Source: Methylobacter sp. (GTDB lineage: Bacteria; Pseudomonadota; Gammaproteobacteria; Methylococcales; Methylomonadaceae). From it: a stretch of 53,275 nt of DNA. Shown piece after piece: positions 39,765 through 50,235 of the stretch; within the stretch, counting starts at the first letter, position 1; each line of letters begins with the position of its first letter. The notes beneath the pieces are model-generated. The model saw nothing but the letters and a program-made list of their open reading frames with translations, did no database searches and was not told the DNA's origin. Both the position numbers and the translations under genes were made by a program. The DNA lies in assembly GCA_004299305.1 (NCBI GenBank), contig SCPZ01000063.1:1-53275 (forward strand), given 5' to 3'.

Positions 39765-40495
39765 GGGGCGCAATATGCCGTGGTCGGCGAGGCGCTTTCG
39801 ATTGTGTAAGGCGTTGAAGGAGAAAGGATAAATTCGCTTGCGCCTTGCTCACTCAGAGGATTGGCCCAGTCATAGGTGTAACCAAGCCCCGTCCAGGGTA
39901 CTCCGGGGGCGGCACGGAAGCTTTTATAATATAAGCCTTCATAAAAATTCTGGTAATTCTGGATGTTTTTGACGGCGGGAATAGAGGCGCCGAAATTTAG
40001 TTCGCAGCTCGTATCGCTAGGATCAGGATCGACGCAGGGACGAAAGACATCGCTGGGGCTTACCCACATTTCCACAAATACATCGTATTGCCAGTCGGGA
40101 TTGAGGCCGAGTCGCTGTTTTAAACGATGTTCGAGTTGCGTTTTGCTCGCGTGCGGATGGGTGCGCATATAATCGCGGCAAAACTCCTGCATTTTGGGCG
40201 CTAATGTCACCCAGACCACGTTTGCTTCACTGTTTGAAGTTTGGGTATAAGGCAGCAGGAAACGTTCATAAGAGCTCTGCGACTTCCAGGTCACTACTTT
40301 TACCAAGCTCTTATCTTCATTCCAAAGCAAGGTATCGTTAGCAGCATCAAGCGCGTCCAGATTATTGACGATCTCAGTCGACTCCGCTACTACGGCGTCA
40401 CGTACTGAAACTGTATATTTCAGCGGCGTAGCAGCCGCTTCTTCGGTCAGCAGTAGTGCGGCTACACATAAAGCCGGAAACATAGTTGCTTTCAT
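39761..40495 (-). CDS. Secreted protein of unknown function
   Basis: A 244-residue protein. The first 22 residues (MKATMFPALCVAALLLTEEAAA) form a signal peptide with likely cleavage after AAA. The mature part has three to four cysteines (FCRDYM, RPCVDPD, TSCELNFG, AYCAP), so disulphides are possible in the periplasm. No family was recognised. The TAG stop lies in the terminal repeat of a MITE fragment (39761-39763), so the native C-terminus may have been changed by the insertion. It lies alone between the MITE and the phosphomutase. Confidence 0.6.
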   Translation of the reverse strand: MKATMFPALCVAALLLTEEAAATPLKYTVSVRDAVVAESTEIVNNLDALDAANDTLLWNEDKSLVKVVTWKSQSSYERFLLPYTQTSNSEANVVWVTLAPKMQEFCRDYMRTHPHASKTQLEHRLKQRLGLNPDWQYDVFVEMWVSPSDVFRPCVDPDPSDTSCELNFGASIPAVKNIQNYQNFYEGLYYKSFRAAPGVPWTGLGYTYDWANPLSEQGASEFILSPSTPYTIESASPTTAYCAP

Positions 40496-40564
40496 TGGAA
40501 TTACCTCCGTTAGAGTTTTTATGTACTTTTAGAGTTTATCAACAAGAGACGTCATGAAGATGAA

Positions 40565-43228
40565 TTAAAAAGGTAAAACAATATTAGGTTTGATTTTTTT
40601 CATCAGTTGCCTGAATTGCTCCTGGATTCTGTGCATTGCAGCTTCCGAATCGGCCTCAAAACGAATAACCAGTGACGGCGTGGTGTTTGACGCCCGCACC
40701 AATCCCCAACCGTCAGGAAAGTCGACGCGCAATCCGTCTATATCGGTGATTTTACCGTCGGTAAAGTCGGCGGCTTTAAACAGGCTGTCTACAAAGGTGA
40801 AGTTTTCCCCTTCTTCCAGCGCGACATTTAGTTCCGGGGTGTTGATGCTGTCGGGAAAATCGGCAAATACCTCGGCGCTGCTGCGCGTGTCCCTGGACAA
40901 TATTTCAATTAAACGCGCTGCCGAATACAAGGCGTCATCGAACCCAAACCAGCGGTCATTAAAGAAAATATGTCCGCTCATTTCACCGGCCAATTTGGCG
41001 CCGGTTTCTTTAAGTTTTGCTTTCATTAATGAATGCCCGGTTTTCCATAGGGTCGGCCTGCCGCCGTATTTTACGATCTGGTCGGCTAAATGGCGGGTGC
41101 ATTTCACATCATAAATAATTTCCGCTCCGGGTTTGCCTGCCAGTACATCTTTGGCAAACAACATCATTTGCCGGTCCGGCCAAATGATTTTACCGTGTGA
41201 ATCGACTACGCCTAAACGGTCGCCGTCGCCGTCAAATGCAATGCCGATGTCGGCCTTGTAATGTTTGACCGTTGCAATCAATTCGCTCAGGTTCTTAGGG
41301 TTGCTGGGATCGGGATGATGATTTGGGAAGGTGCCGTCGATGTCGCAAAACAGTTCCATCACTTCGCAGCCCAAGGTCCGTAGCAACAGAGGTCCCAATT
41401 CGCCGGCAACGCCGTTGCCGCAGTCCAGCACCACCGTCATGGGTCTCGCGATGTGTATATCCTCAGAAATAATACCGATGTATTCATTGCTGAATTGGCT
41501 GTTTAATTCGATGCTGCCGGGTTTGCTTGCGGCATAGGCTTGACCTGCAATACAGGCTTTAAGTTGTTGGATTTTTTCGCCAGCCAGGGTTTCGCCGTTG
41601 ATGACCATTTTCAGGCCGTTATAATCGGCAGGGTTATGGCTGCCGGTAATCATCACCCCGGAACGTCCTTCGGTGTGCTTTGCTACAAAATAAAGTACCG
41701 GCGTAGGCGTCATGCCTATATCCAGCACATTGAGCCCGGTTGTAATAATGCCTTTAGCCAACGATTCTGCGAGACTAGGGCTGGAGGTTCTTCCATCCCT
41801 ACCGACCACGATCGTCTTACAGCCATGCTCTTTAGCCTGAGTGCCTAAGGCGCGGCCAATGTCGTAGACAACATCTTTAGTTAGCGTCTTGCCGACGATA
41901 CCTCGAATATCATAAGCCCTAAAAATAATGCCTGTGTCAGCTGTTTTTTTCGTAGAAAGAGGCATGTCAAAAGAGTCCGGCACGGTTTTTTCGACTATTT
42001 CCGCTTCGCTGATTCCGGCTTTGGCGGGCGGTATTTTTTTTATAGCCGGTTTATCAGGATTAACGGTTGCGTCAGCCTCGTCTAAAACGCCCGTTTTGGG
42101 TGCTTTCGGCGCACTGCTAGGCGGGTCCAGCTTGGACTCCATGGATGGAAATGGCGTAAAACTGCCGGGACCGGTTGTGGCCATGCCGTCATCGGCAGTT
42201 GCCCCAGTACCTCCGCCGCCCAGATAGTCGTCAAAGTCATCGAAAAAGCTACTCGATTCAAAAGCATCAGCGTTATTGGCGTGGGCGGCATTGGCATCAG
42301 GATTATCCAGGACCCGCTTAAACTGCACCAGCGTTGAAACAATGGCATTCATTTCAGTCAACTTAACAGGGTAAGTGCCCTGTAGTTTATTAGTCATCAG
42401 ATCCTTGTAAGCTTTCAGCACGCTGCCCAGATCTTGGGTCAGCAGTCCTGAAAGTTTCCGCCATCCGATAAAAAAAGCCAGTAGAGCCAACAAGGCAGGA
42501 ATAACGATGATGCCGATAATAATGGCCAGTGTGGCAACACCGGCGCTGTCGACATACCGGCAATACACTTCCCAGCTGGTGTTGGCGACTTTGATCGAGA
42601 TGTTATCGCTCAATCCGGCACGGCTCGAATCACCGGCAGTGCCTAACACTAATGCGCCCTGTTTCAATTCAAGATGACCGTCTTTTAATTCCGCAGCCTG
42701 TACAATTTTGTTAAGAAAACCGTAATTCAAGCTGGCCAAAATAACGCCTACCGCCTGGTCGTTTTGCATAATCCTGCGCGTTATCGCCAGATGCCGGTCA
42801 GGCCCGTTATCGCCTTGTATTGCCGGTAGTGGGTTTTTGGTAAACGTTTCCCGCACCATGTCCAAATCGGCATAACCCATTTTGGGTACGCTTTTGTCAT
42901 CAAGTTCGCTGACGCCGGGCAATAACAACCTGATCTTCATAACATCCGGTAAATGCTTTTCAAGCTTTGCCGCAACTAAGGTTAACTGGGCGGTGTCTGC
43001 ACTGGTAACCGCAGCCACTACCTCGGGGTCGTGCGCCATTTTTTCCAGCATGTCGGTCAACAGATTTACCTGTGCAGTTATGCCTAATCCGACACTTTTT
43101 GCAGCAGCCGTCGCTGAATCCTGCTTGGCTTGGGTGATTTGGGCCACACTGATCCAGTAAACACCCGTGCCTGCCGTCAGAATCATTAAAACAGCAATCG
43201 CTGACAGTAAAGAAAATAGTCGTACCAT
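40565..43228 (-). CDS. algC: Membrane-anchored phosphomannomutase/phosphoglucomutase (AlgC-like)
   Basis: An 887-residue protein. The first part has a membrane segment (about 5-27), a periplasmic-looking sensor-like domain, a second membrane segment (about 225-250) and a Pro/Ala/Gly-rich linker. The enzyme (about 425-887) has the phosphoserine loop GVMITGSHNPADYNG, the metal loop AFDGDGDRLGVVD, the sugar-binding GEMSGHIFF and the phosphate-binding ASNTTPSLVIRFEAD. It interconverts hexose-6- and hexose-1-phosphates for alginate, LPS and glucan precursors. A long form with membrane segments is known in pseudomonads too. Lies upstream of dut-coaBC as in other gammaproteobacteria. Confidence 0.9.
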   Translation of the reverse strand: MVRLFSLLSAIAVLMILTAGTGVYWISVAQITQAKQDSATAAAKSVGLGITAQVNLLTDMLEKMAHDPEVVAAVTSADTAQLTLVAAKLEKHLPDVMKIRLLLPGVSELDDKSVPKMGYADLDMVRETFTKNPLPAIQGDNGPDRHLAITRRIMQNDQAVGVILASLNYGFLNKIVQAAELKDGHLELKQGALVLGTAGDSSRAGLSDNISIKVANTSWEVYCRYVDSAGVATLAIIIGIIVIPALLALLAFFIGWRKLSGLLTQDLGSVLKAYKDLMTNKLQGTYPVKLTEMNAIVSTLVQFKRVLDNPDANAAHANNADAFESSSFFDDFDDYLGGGGTGATADDGMATTGPGSFTPFPSMESKLDPPSSAPKAPKTGVLDEADATVNPDKPAIKKIPPAKAGISEAEIVEKTVPDSFDMPLSTKKTADTGIIFRAYDIRGIVGKTLTKDVVYDIGRALGTQAKEHGCKTIVVGRDGRTSSPSLAESLAKGIITTGLNVLDIGMTPTPVLYFVAKHTEGRSGVMITGSHNPADYNGLKMVINGETLAGEKIQQLKACIAGQAYAASKPGSIELNSQFSNEYIGIISEDIHIARPMTVVLDCGNGVAGELGPLLLRTLGCEVMELFCDIDGTFPNHHPDPSNPKNLSELIATVKHYKADIGIAFDGDGDRLGVVDSHGKIIWPDRQMMLFAKDVLAGKPGAEIIYDVKCTRHLADQIVKYGGRPTLWKTGHSLMKAKLKETGAKLAGEMSGHIFFNDRWFGFDDALYSAARLIEILSRDTRSSAEVFADFPDSINTPELNVALEEGENFTFVDSLFKAADFTDGKITDIDGLRVDFPDGWGLVRASNTTPSLVIRFEADSEAAMHRIQEQFRQLMKKIKPNIVLPF

Positions 43229-43299
43229 GTTTATGCCTATATTAAAGAAAAAACGTAACTACTCAGCAGAGAAAAATAGGTATTTTATTACAGGCGGCT

Positions 43300-43755
43300 T
43301 TAATGACGCCCCGTATGACCAAAGCCCCCGGAACCGCGTAAACTTTGGTCAAACTCGTCAACTTGTTCAAACGCCACCTGCACCACCGGCACAAAAACCA
43401 TTTGTGCAATGCGCTCACCGATATTAATGGTAAAGGCGCTATTCCCGCGATTCCAGCAGGAGACAAAAATTTGTCCTTGATAGTCTGAATCAATCAGTCC
43501 AACCAGATTGCCCAATACAATGCCGTGTTTATGTCCCAGTCCCGACCTGGGCAGTAACACGGCAGCTAACTGGCGATCATTAATATAAATAGCTAAACCG
43601 GTTGGAATTAACAGGGTTTCTCCCGGTTTTAACTCGACCGGCTCATCCAGACAAGCGCGCAAATCCAAACCCGCCGACCCCGCAGTTGCATACTCCGGCA
43701 GAGGAATATCTTTGCCTAAACGGCCATCCAGAATTTTAAGCTGTATTTTTTTCAT
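43300..43755 (-). CDS. dut: dUTP diphosphatase
   Basis: A 151-residue trimeric dUTPase with all five motifs: [43 protein letters not shown] and the C-terminal [10 protein letters not shown]. It hydrolyses dUTP to dUMP and keeps uracil out of DNA. The start overlaps the stop of coaBC by four bases, so the two are co-translated. Confidence 0.97.
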   Translation of the reverse strand: MKKIQLKILDGRLGKDIPLPEYATAGSAGLDLRACLDEPVELKPGETLLIPTGLAIYINDRQLAAVLLPRSGLGHKHGIVLGNLVGLIDSDYQGQIFVSCWNRGNSAFTINIGERIAQMVFVPVVQVAFEQVDEFDQSLRGSGGFGHTGRH

Positions 43756-44969
43756 GTATTTTTAGGTTCCATTCGTTCGGCGATTAAGTTGATTAGTTGT
43801 TCAGCCAGATGATTTTTGTCGGTCATTGCCAAGGTTTTTTGGCCGTTTTTCCAGAAAACCTGCAATGCATTTTGCTCGCTGTCAAAACCGCCGAGATCGC
43901 GGCCTACCCAGTTTGCCGCAATCATATCCAGGTTTTTTCGAGTCAATTTATCTTGGGCATATTGTTCAAGATCATGGGTTTCCGCGGCAAATCCGACCGT
44001 GAACGGACGCTTAGTGAGTTGTGCAACGTCGGCCAGAATATCCTTGGTTTTTTGCAATGTTAGCGTGGTTTGCCCGGCCTGTTTTTTTATTTTCTGTGTT
44101 GCGACCAATGCGGGGCTGTAATCGGCAACAGCCGCTGCACCGATATAAATATCATGTTCTGTGGCTTTAGCGATAACCGCCGTATACATTTGTGCGGCGG
44201 TTTCTACCTTGATCAGCTCTGCATTAGCAGGCGCCGACAGCAAAACCGGGCCGCTGACCAGCGTTACTTTGGCGCCCGCGTTTAACGCGGCCTTGGCAAG
44301 CGCATAACCCATTTTCCCGGAACTGCGATTAGTGATGTAGCGCACCGGGTCCAAAGGTTCGCGGGTGGGCCCGGCGCTGATTAGAACCTTAAGGCCGCTT
44401 AAACACTGCGTTGTCGGCTCAGCCATTAAACATCTGCAAATTTCCACAGGTTCGGACATTCTGCCGAAACCGGTTTCGCCGCAAGCCTGATCGCCTTGTT
44501 CGGGACCAATTATGGTAACGCCGTGATATTTGAGTTTTTGAATATTTTCCTGAGTGACCGGCTTATGCCACATCGCCTGGTTCATGGCCGGGGCAACGTA
44601 AACGGGACAGCTTGCTGCCAGGTACAGCGTTGATAATAAGTCGTCGGCCAAACCGTGACTGCATTTTGCAAGCGTATTGGCCGTTGCCGGCGCAATAACC
44701 AGCGCATCGGCCCAGCGCGCCAGACTGATATGGCCCATGGCATGTTCCGTATCCGTATCAAGCAGTTCGCTATGCACCGGATTGCCGGAAAGGGCTTGAA
44801 AGGTAAGCGGACTAACAAACTGCATGGCTGAATGGGTCATCACCACGCGCACCTGGGCGCCTTGTTTTCGTAACAGCCTGACCAATTCTGCCGATTTGTA
44901 CGCCGCAATGCCGCCGCTGATAGCCAATAAAATATGCTTGTTAATAGTAATGCCTGAAAATTTGAACAA
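43752..44969 (-). CDS. coaBC: Bifunctional phosphopantothenoylcysteine decarboxylase/synthetase
   Basis: A 405-residue coenzyme A synthesis enzyme. CoaC half: FMN-binding [26 protein letters not shown] and the [17 protein letters not shown] cysteine loop. CoaB half: [28 protein letters not shown] and the late [15 protein letters not shown]. It makes phosphopantothenoylcysteine and decarboxylates it to phosphopantetheine. It is divergent from radC, with only about 70 bases between the starts. Confidence 0.95.
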   Translation of the reverse strand: MFKFSGITINKHILLAISGGIAAYKSAELVRLLRKQGAQVRVVMTHSAMQFVSPLTFQALSGNPVHSELLDTDTEHAMGHISLARWADALVIAPATANTLAKCSHGLADDLLSTLYLAASCPVYVAPAMNQAMWHKPVTQENIQKLKYHGVTIIGPEQGDQACGETGFGRMSEPVEICRCLMAEPTTQCLSGLKVLISAGPTREPLDPVRYITNRSSGKMGYALAKAALNAGAKVTLVSGPVLLSAPANAELIKVETAAQMYTAVIAKATEHDIYIGAAAVADYSPALVATQKIKKQAGQTTLTLQKTKDILADVAQLTKRPFTVGFAAETHDLEQYAQDKLTRKNLDMIAANWVGRDLGGFDSEQNALQVFWKNGQKTLAMTDKNHLAEQLINLIAERMEPKNT

Positions 44970-45037
44970 AGCTGATATTATGGCAAGTATAAAGAAATTC
45001 TTCTATGCTTAAATTTCAACCATATAAGATAGAGCCT

Positions 45038-45712
45038 ATGTCCATTAAGAATTGGTCGGCAGAAGATCGGCCTAGAGAAAAACTACTGCGACGCGGCTCA
45101 GCCGCCTTAACCGACGCAGAGCTGCTGGCTATTTTCCTGCGCACCGGTTCGCCCGGCAAATCGGCGGTCGACTTGGCTCGTGAGCTGTTGACCGATTTCG
45201 GTTCGCTGAATGCCTTATTAGGCGCCGACCAGCAGCGCTTTTGCGAGAGTAAAGGCTTGGGCGAGGCCACTTATGCCCAGCTCCAAGCGGTACTGGAAAT
45301 GGCCCGGCGACATTTTAAAGAGGCCTTGCAGCGCGGCAATGCGCTAACCAGTCCTGAAGCTACCCGTTCTTATCTTAGCGCACAATTACGCGGTTACAGT
45401 TACGAAGTATTTGCCTGCTTATTTCTTGATAACCAACACCGGGTTATACAGCTGGATGAATTATTCAGGGGCACCATAGACGGCGCCAGCGTTTATCCCA
45501 GGGAGGTCGCTAAGCAGGCATTACGCCATAATGCGGCAGCGGTGATTTTCGCCCATAACCACCCGTCCGGTATTTCCGAACCCAGCCAAGCCGATAAACA
45601 CATCACCGAGAAACTCAAACAGGCATTAGCCTTATTCGATATACGGGTATTGGATCATTTTATTATCGGCGACGGGCAGCCTTATTCTTTTGCTGAGCAT
45701 GGCTTGTTGTAA
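45038..45712 (+). CDS. radC: RadC/DUF2466 JAB-domain protein
   Basis: The protein is 224 residues from ATG 45038 ([21 protein letters not shown], the family start); a longer in-frame ATG at 45005 is less likely. UPF0758 N-domain with helix-hairpin-helix, then the JAMM metalloprotease motif [15 protein letters not shown]. Despite the name, a DNA-repair role is doubtful. It faces coaBC, a common gammaproteobacterial arrangement. Confidence 0.92.
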   Translation: MSIKNWSAEDRPREKLLRRGSAALTDAELLAIFLRTGSPGKSAVDLARELLTDFGSLNALLGADQQRFCESKGLGEATYAQLQAVLEMARRHFKEALQRGNALTSPEATRSYLSAQLRGYSYEVFACLFLDNQHRVIQLDELFRGTIDGASVYPREVAKQALRHNAAAVIFAHNHPSGISEPSQADKHITEKLKQALALFDIRVLDHFIIGDGQPYSFAEHGLL

Positions 45713-45984
45713 TAAGAGCTTGATTATAAACGATATTAATATTTACTATTCCTTTTAAAGTACGCTAGTAGATACCATGAGCAAGTTTTTTTATTACCCG
45801 CAACGCCTGCTGAATTTCGACATAAAAAAAACGGCGCGAAGATGACTGATGGTTAATTTTTGGCAAAAATACCGTATTCAAGCAGCTTTGCTACTCCCGT
45901 CTTACCTTGAAAACGTACAACTTTGAAACAACGGAATACCTTGAAGATCAAGGCCTACCAAGCCTTACAAACGTATACGATTTG

Positions 45985-46320
45985 TCAATCAGATGGGAGT
46001 AAATATATCGCTGTGTAAGCTAAGACTAACAAATAACCGATAATTATTTCAATTGGAGCGACAGGTAGAATATCTCTATAACCAACAGTGGCAAAAGCGA
46101 CAATAGAAAAATACAAGCCGTCTAAAAATGTTCTTCCTATTGTTAGCCAATACGTGCCTGCATAAGAGATAACGAAAGCTACGCCCCAGATCAAGTAACG
46201 GGAAAATGAACGTCCATAATCGCAAGACCAGCGAAGAGTAGGCCGAAATAAGCCGGATTGAGGACTGCTAGAGCCCCACTCGGCTTTGCTCAGCAGAGCC
46301 TTGGGTGGCTTTATTCCGGC
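45985..46320 (-). pseudogene. 5'-truncated potassium-channel remnant
   Basis: An open frame bounded upstream by TAA (46321-46323) reads …WSCDYGRSFSRYLIWGVAFV, then a pore loop FATVGYRDILP and a last membrane segment. The only start in the conserved part is a TTG (46194), and the N-terminal half is replaced by repeat-like DNA containing CCGGAATAAAGCC/GGCTTATTTCGG. The filter reads TVGYRD instead of TVGYGD. It looks like the tail of a pentapeptide-type or two-helix potassium channel that lost its start. The remaining gap (45713-45984) holds nothing recognisable. Confidence 0.55.
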
Positions 46321-46332
46321 TTACGCTACTGT

Positions 46333-46617
46333 CTAATCTTTTTCAGCAGCATCCGCCAACAATTTCTTTCTGATTAAAAACGCCGCACCGATTGCACATA
46401 GTGCAGGTATTTGCACCAGTAAGAAGGTTCCGGTGGGATTTTTAGCAACCATTCCCGATAAAGCGGAAACCACGGTCAGCTTAACCGCCCACCATGCGAT
46501 CCAATAACCGATTAATCCTGTAATCGCCCAGTTAATAGGCGGCTCTCCCTTTTCCTTTGCAGTCATATAAAACCATACCAGAACTGCAATTGCAGCAAAT
46601 CTAGCCAAATGCAACAT
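46333..46617 (-). CDS. Small membrane protein, unknown function
   Basis: A 94-residue protein with about three hydrophobic segments (5-19, 30-52 and 63-82) and a charged tail (RKKLLADAAEKD). The family was not recognised. GAGGTG lies just before the ATG (minus strand), supporting expression. It is divergent from asmA, with 143 bases between. Confidence 0.6.
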   Translation of the reverse strand: MLHLARFAAIAVLVWFYMTAKEKGEPPINWAITGLIGYWIAWWAVKLTVVSALSGMVAKNPTGTFLLVQIPALCAIGAAFLIRKKLLADAAEKD

Positions 46618-46760
46618 TTTTACACCTCACTTTAATTATAATAAACAGGCAGTGATGTAGACTCTACCCAATTAGCGCTTAACCGGCAACAGCTGTTATA
46701 AGTAGATAATGATATTCCATAATTGATCGTCATTACATTTTTTTACCCAAGGAGAGTATT

Positions 46761-48848
46761 GTGGGAAAACCGTTTAAAATCATCTTATCTACAATCGCGG
46801 CAATGGTTTTGCTGCTGGTAGCCGCAGCCTGCATCTTGCCGTTCGTTATCGATCCTAATGACTTTAAAGCTGAGATTGCCGCCGTTGTTAAGGACAAGAC
46901 CGGTCGGGAATTGGTAGTGGACGGCGATTTAAAACTCTCGGTGTTCCCTTGGATCGGCATTTCAACAGGAAAAATCGCCTTGGGTAATGTACCGGGTTTT
47001 CAAGACCGGCCTTTTGCAAGCATTGAAGAAAGCAATGTAAAAGTGCTGTTACTGCCGTTGTTATCAAGAAAAATAGAAGTTAGCCGCATTGTGCTAAAAG
47101 GTTTGGTTATAAATCTTGCACGAAATAAGCAGGGTCTAGCCAACTGGGATGCGCTAACCGCCCCTAAGTCTTCCGCTCCTTCAGAAGTTGGCAAACAGGA
47201 TCAACAACCTGCACCCGCCGCAGCATTGGCGGCTTTTGCTATCGGCGGCATTGCGATTGAAAATGCCCGGATTAACTGGGACGACCAGCAAGCCGAACAG
47301 TATATCGAACTAAAAGACCTGAACCTGAATGCCGGTAAATTTACTTTTGACCAGCCGATTGGCATTGCCGCTTCCCTGAGTGTTTTGGATAGTCGCTCCA
47401 AGGCGATCCAAGCCATCAAACTCAATACCGAATTAAGCCTTAATAAGCCGCTCGATACTTTTGCATTACGCCATAGCGACCTGCAAGTAATCAGTTCCGG
47501 CGAGACCGTGCCCGGCAAATCATTAACAACGGTATTAACCGTCGCTGATATTGCTCTGGATATGAGCCAACAAACGGCTAAAATCGAGCGCTTGCAGCTC
47601 AAATCCGGCGATATGACGCTCTCTGCCGAAATCACCGGTACGTCTATTAAGGACAGGCCGTCTTTTCAAGGGCCTGTGAGCATTGCGCCGTTTAGTCCCG
47701 CTAAAGCGATGCAGCAATTGGCAATCGCTTTGCCTTCGATGCAGGATGCAACTGCGCTGAACAAGCTGAGCGGCAATTTCGATTTGGTTGCGACAGCTGA
47801 TTCGGCTGATTTGCAAAATCTGGCGTTGACTCTGGACGATACTCAACTTAAGGGCTCTATAGGTATTAAGGACTTTGCCCAGCCTGCCGTCAGCTTTAAC
47901 TTAAATATTGACGCGCTTGATGTTGATCGATATTTACCCCCTGCCGACAAAGCATCCAAACCGATAGCCAGTCCTGCCGTTCTATTAGCCGTTGGTGCGT
48001 CCGCTTTACCAGTTGATACTTTGAGAAAACTCAATGCCGACGGCTCTGTGGCGCTGGCCAAGCTTAAAGTCAACGGTTTGGCGATGCAGGACATTCATAT
48101 AAATCTGAACGCTAAAAACGGCGTGCTCACCACGCAACAGTCGATCAAGCAGTTTTATCGGGGCACTTATTCGGGCAATCTCAGCATGGATGCGCATGGC
48201 GACAAACCGGCGCTGGCTGTAAACGAAAAAATAGACCATGTGCAAGTCGAGCCTTTACTGAAAGACTTCCAGGGTGAAGCCCGAATGAGCGGCATCGTTA
48301 CCGCATCCGCACAGTTGCAAGGGCAAGGACATAAAGCGGACGAATTAAAGTCTACCTTGAACGGCCGGTTAAGTTTCCTGTTCAAAGACGGCGTGATCAA
48401 GGGCTTTAACCTGCAAAAGATAATTGATCAAGGTAAGGCGCTAATCAATGTACCGGCGCCTGCCGAGCATAAAAATGACCAGACATTATTTTCGGAAATG
48501 AGCGGTACGGCGACGATCACTAACGGCCTGGTCCAGAATAACGACCTGCTTGCCACATCCTCCAAATTACGTGTCGACGGCAAGGGCAGCGTAAACCTAA
48601 ATTCTGAAATACTGGACTATAAAATCGATGCCAAGCTGCTTTCAGATGCGACTGCCGCTGAGCCGGAACCTGTTAAAGGGGCTATAGCCGTTAATATTGG
48701 CGGAACACTCAGCAAACCGTCTTATACGATAGACATAGCGTCCTTATTGACCGATAAAAACAAAGCGAAAATTGACAAACTGATCAATAAACTCGACAAA
48801 AAAATAGGCCCTGGATTGGGCAACCTGTTAAAAAGTTTTTTAAAATAA
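46761..48848 (+). CDS. asmA: AsmA-family outer-membrane assembly protein
   Basis: A 695-residue protein starting at GTG 46761, with GGAGAG about 9 bases upstream. N-terminal anchor (about 5-28) and the AsmA signature FVIDPNDFKAEIAAVVKDKTGRELVVDGDLKLSVFPWIGISTGKIALGN. The C-terminal repeat-like region with GKGSVNLNSEILDYKIDAKLL is typical. AsmA-like proteins are inner-membrane proteins with a periplasmic bridge, thought to carry phospholipids to the outer membrane. It lies directly before mutY with 20 bases between. Confidence 0.88.
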   Translation: MGKPFKIILSTIAAMVLLLVAAACILPFVIDPNDFKAEIAAVVKDKTGRELVVDGDLKLSVFPWIGISTGKIALGNVPGFQDRPFASIEESNVKVLLLPLLSRKIEVSRIVLKGLVINLARNKQGLANWDALTAPKSSAPSEVGKQDQQPAPAAALAAFAIGGIAIENARINWDDQQAEQYIELKDLNLNAGKFTFDQPIGIAASLSVLDSRSKAIQAIKLNTELSLNKPLDTFALRHSDLQVISSGETVPGKSLTTVLTVADIALDMSQQTAKIERLQLKSGDMTLSAEITGTSIKDRPSFQGPVSIAPFSPAKAMQQLAIALPSMQDATALNKLSGNFDLVATADSADLQNLALTLDDTQLKGSIGIKDFAQPAVSFNLNIDALDVDRYLPPADKASKPIASPAVLLAVGASALPVDTLRKLNADGSVALAKLKVNGLAMQDIHINLNAKNGVLTTQQSIKQFYRGTYSGNLSMDAHGDKPALAVNEKIDHVQVEPLLKDFQGEARMSGIVTASAQLQGQGHKADELKSTLNGRLSFLFKDGVIKGFNLQKIIDQGKALINVPAPAEHKNDQTLFSEMSGTATITNGLVQNNDLLATSSKLRVDGKGSVNLNSEILDYKIDAKLLSDATAAEPEPVKGAIAVNIGGTLSKPSYTIDIASLLTDKNKAKIDKLINKLDKKIGPGLGNLLKSFLK

Positions 48849-48868
48849 CGCCAAGATAAATTTTTGCC

Positions 48869-49966
48869 ATGAGTCCATCCGCTTTTCAACAGAACCTCCT
48901 CGCCTGGTTTGACCAATACGGTCGTAAAGACTTGCCTTGGCAACAAGGCCTGACGACTGCCAGGGATGGCGGAAGTGTCGCAATCGGTAGGGAATCGATA
49001 CGAACGCCTTATCGCGTATGGCTTTCCGAGACCATGTTGCAGCAAACCCAGGTCGCGACCGTTATTCCTTATTTCAATGCCTTTATAGAAAAATTTCCCG
49101 ACATAGAGAGTTTGGCGAATGCGCCTGTTGATGAGGTTCTGCATCTTTGGTCCGGTCTTGGCTATTACGCCCGCGCCCGTAACCTGCATAAAACCGCACA
49201 GCTTATTGCCGAACGAAACCGCTTTCCCGATACCCTGGATGAACTGCTCGAATTACCCGGTATAGGCCAGTCAACGGCCGGAGCCATTTTGAGCATTGCT
49301 TTCAATAAAAGTCACCCGATTCTCGACGGCAATGTCAAAAGAGTGCTGACCCGGTTTAGGGCTATTTCCGGCTGGCCGGGCAACAGCGCCGTCAACAAAG
49401 AACTGTGGGCAATCAGCGCCAAATTGACGCCGATAAATCGTGTCGCGGATTACACCCAGGCCATCATGGATTTAGGCGCAACCCTCTGTACCCGCAGCAA
49501 ACCCGCCTGTGAGGCCTGCCCGCTGCATAGCGGATGTTTAGCCAGACGCGCCGGTAATGTTGCGGCATTCCCAAGCTCGAAACCGGCCAAGACTTTGCCG
49601 ATCAAGCAACTGACCTTGCTGTTATTGAGCGATGCCGAGAACCGGGTATTGCTGGAAAAAAGACCGCCGACCGGTATCTGGGGCGGCTTATGGAGTCTGC
49701 CGGAGTTCGACGGCATTGAGGCCGCACAGGATTGGTGTCTAAGCAAGAATATTCCTATTGCCGATCGGCAGGCATTGGCAACCCGGCGGCACACCTTTTC
49801 CCATTATCATTTGGACTACACGCCGCTGCTGGTTCGATCCGATAACCCTATAAATTTTGTTATGGAAGCCAATCAAACTGTCTGGTATAAAGCGGAGCAG
49901 CTTAATAAGCTTGGCTTGGCCGCGCCGATTAAGCTGCTGTTGCAATCACATACGAGAATAAAATGA
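48869..49966 (+). CDS. mutY: Adenine DNA glycosylase MutY
   Basis: A 365-residue enzyme that removes adenine mispaired with 8-oxoguanine. Catalytic SETMLQQTQV (E54), helix-hairpin-helix LPGIGQSTAGAIL, DGNVKRVLTR aspartate, the four 4Fe-4S cysteines in CTRSKPACEACPLHSGC, and the C-terminal NUDIX-like 8-oxoG domain are intact. Between DLPWQQ and TPYRVWLSE lie about 18 extra residues (27-44, GLTTARDGGSVAIGRESI) not found in usual MutY; in DNA this contains GCCAGGGATGGC, a palindrome. It overlaps yggX by four bases. Confidence 0.94.
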   Translation: MSPSAFQQNLLAWFDQYGRKDLPWQQGLTTARDGGSVAIGRESIRTPYRVWLSETMLQQTQVATVIPYFNAFIEKFPDIESLANAPVDEVLHLWSGLGYYARARNLHKTAQLIAERNRFPDTLDELLELPGIGQSTAGAILSIAFNKSHPILDGNVKRVLTRFRAISGWPGNSAVNKELWAISAKLTPINRVADYTQAIMDLGATLCTRSKPACEACPLHSGCLARRAGNVAAFPSSKPAKTLPIKQLTLLLLSDAENRVLLEKRPPTGIWGGLWSLPEFDGIEAAQDWCLSKNIPIADRQALATRRHTFSHYHLDYTPLLVRSDNPINFVMEANQTVWYKAEQLNKLGLAAPIKLLLQSHTRIK

Positions 49967-50235
49967 CTAGACTGGTTAAATGCGTAAAATTGGGAATAGA
50001 AGCCGAAGGCCTGGACACTCCGCCATTTCCTGGTCCCAACGGCCAGGAAATATTCGAAAAAGTATCCAAACAAGCCTGGAAGGAATGGTTAGCCAAACAA
50101 ACCATGCTGATTAATGAGGGGGGGCTGGCCAGTTTCGATCCGAAGGCCAGGGCATTTTTAGCGGAACAAAGAACCAAGTTCCTGTTTGAAGGTAACAACG
50201 AAATGCCGGAAGGCTATATACCGCCAAAAGATTGA
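49963..50235 (+). CDS. yggX: Probable Fe(2+)-trafficking protein
   Basis: A 90-residue protein, MTRLVKCVKLGIEAEGLDTPPFPGPNGQEIFEKVSKQAWKEWLAKQTMLINE, the YggX signature with its single conserved cysteine (C7). It protects Fe-S clusters from oxidation and sits after mutY as in E. coli (mutY-yggX), coupled by a four-base overlap. Confidence 0.96.
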   Translation: MTRLVKCVKLGIEAEGLDTPPFPGPNGQEIFEKVSKQAWKEWLAKQTMLINEGGLASFDPKARAFLAEQRTKFLFEGNNEMPEGYIPPKD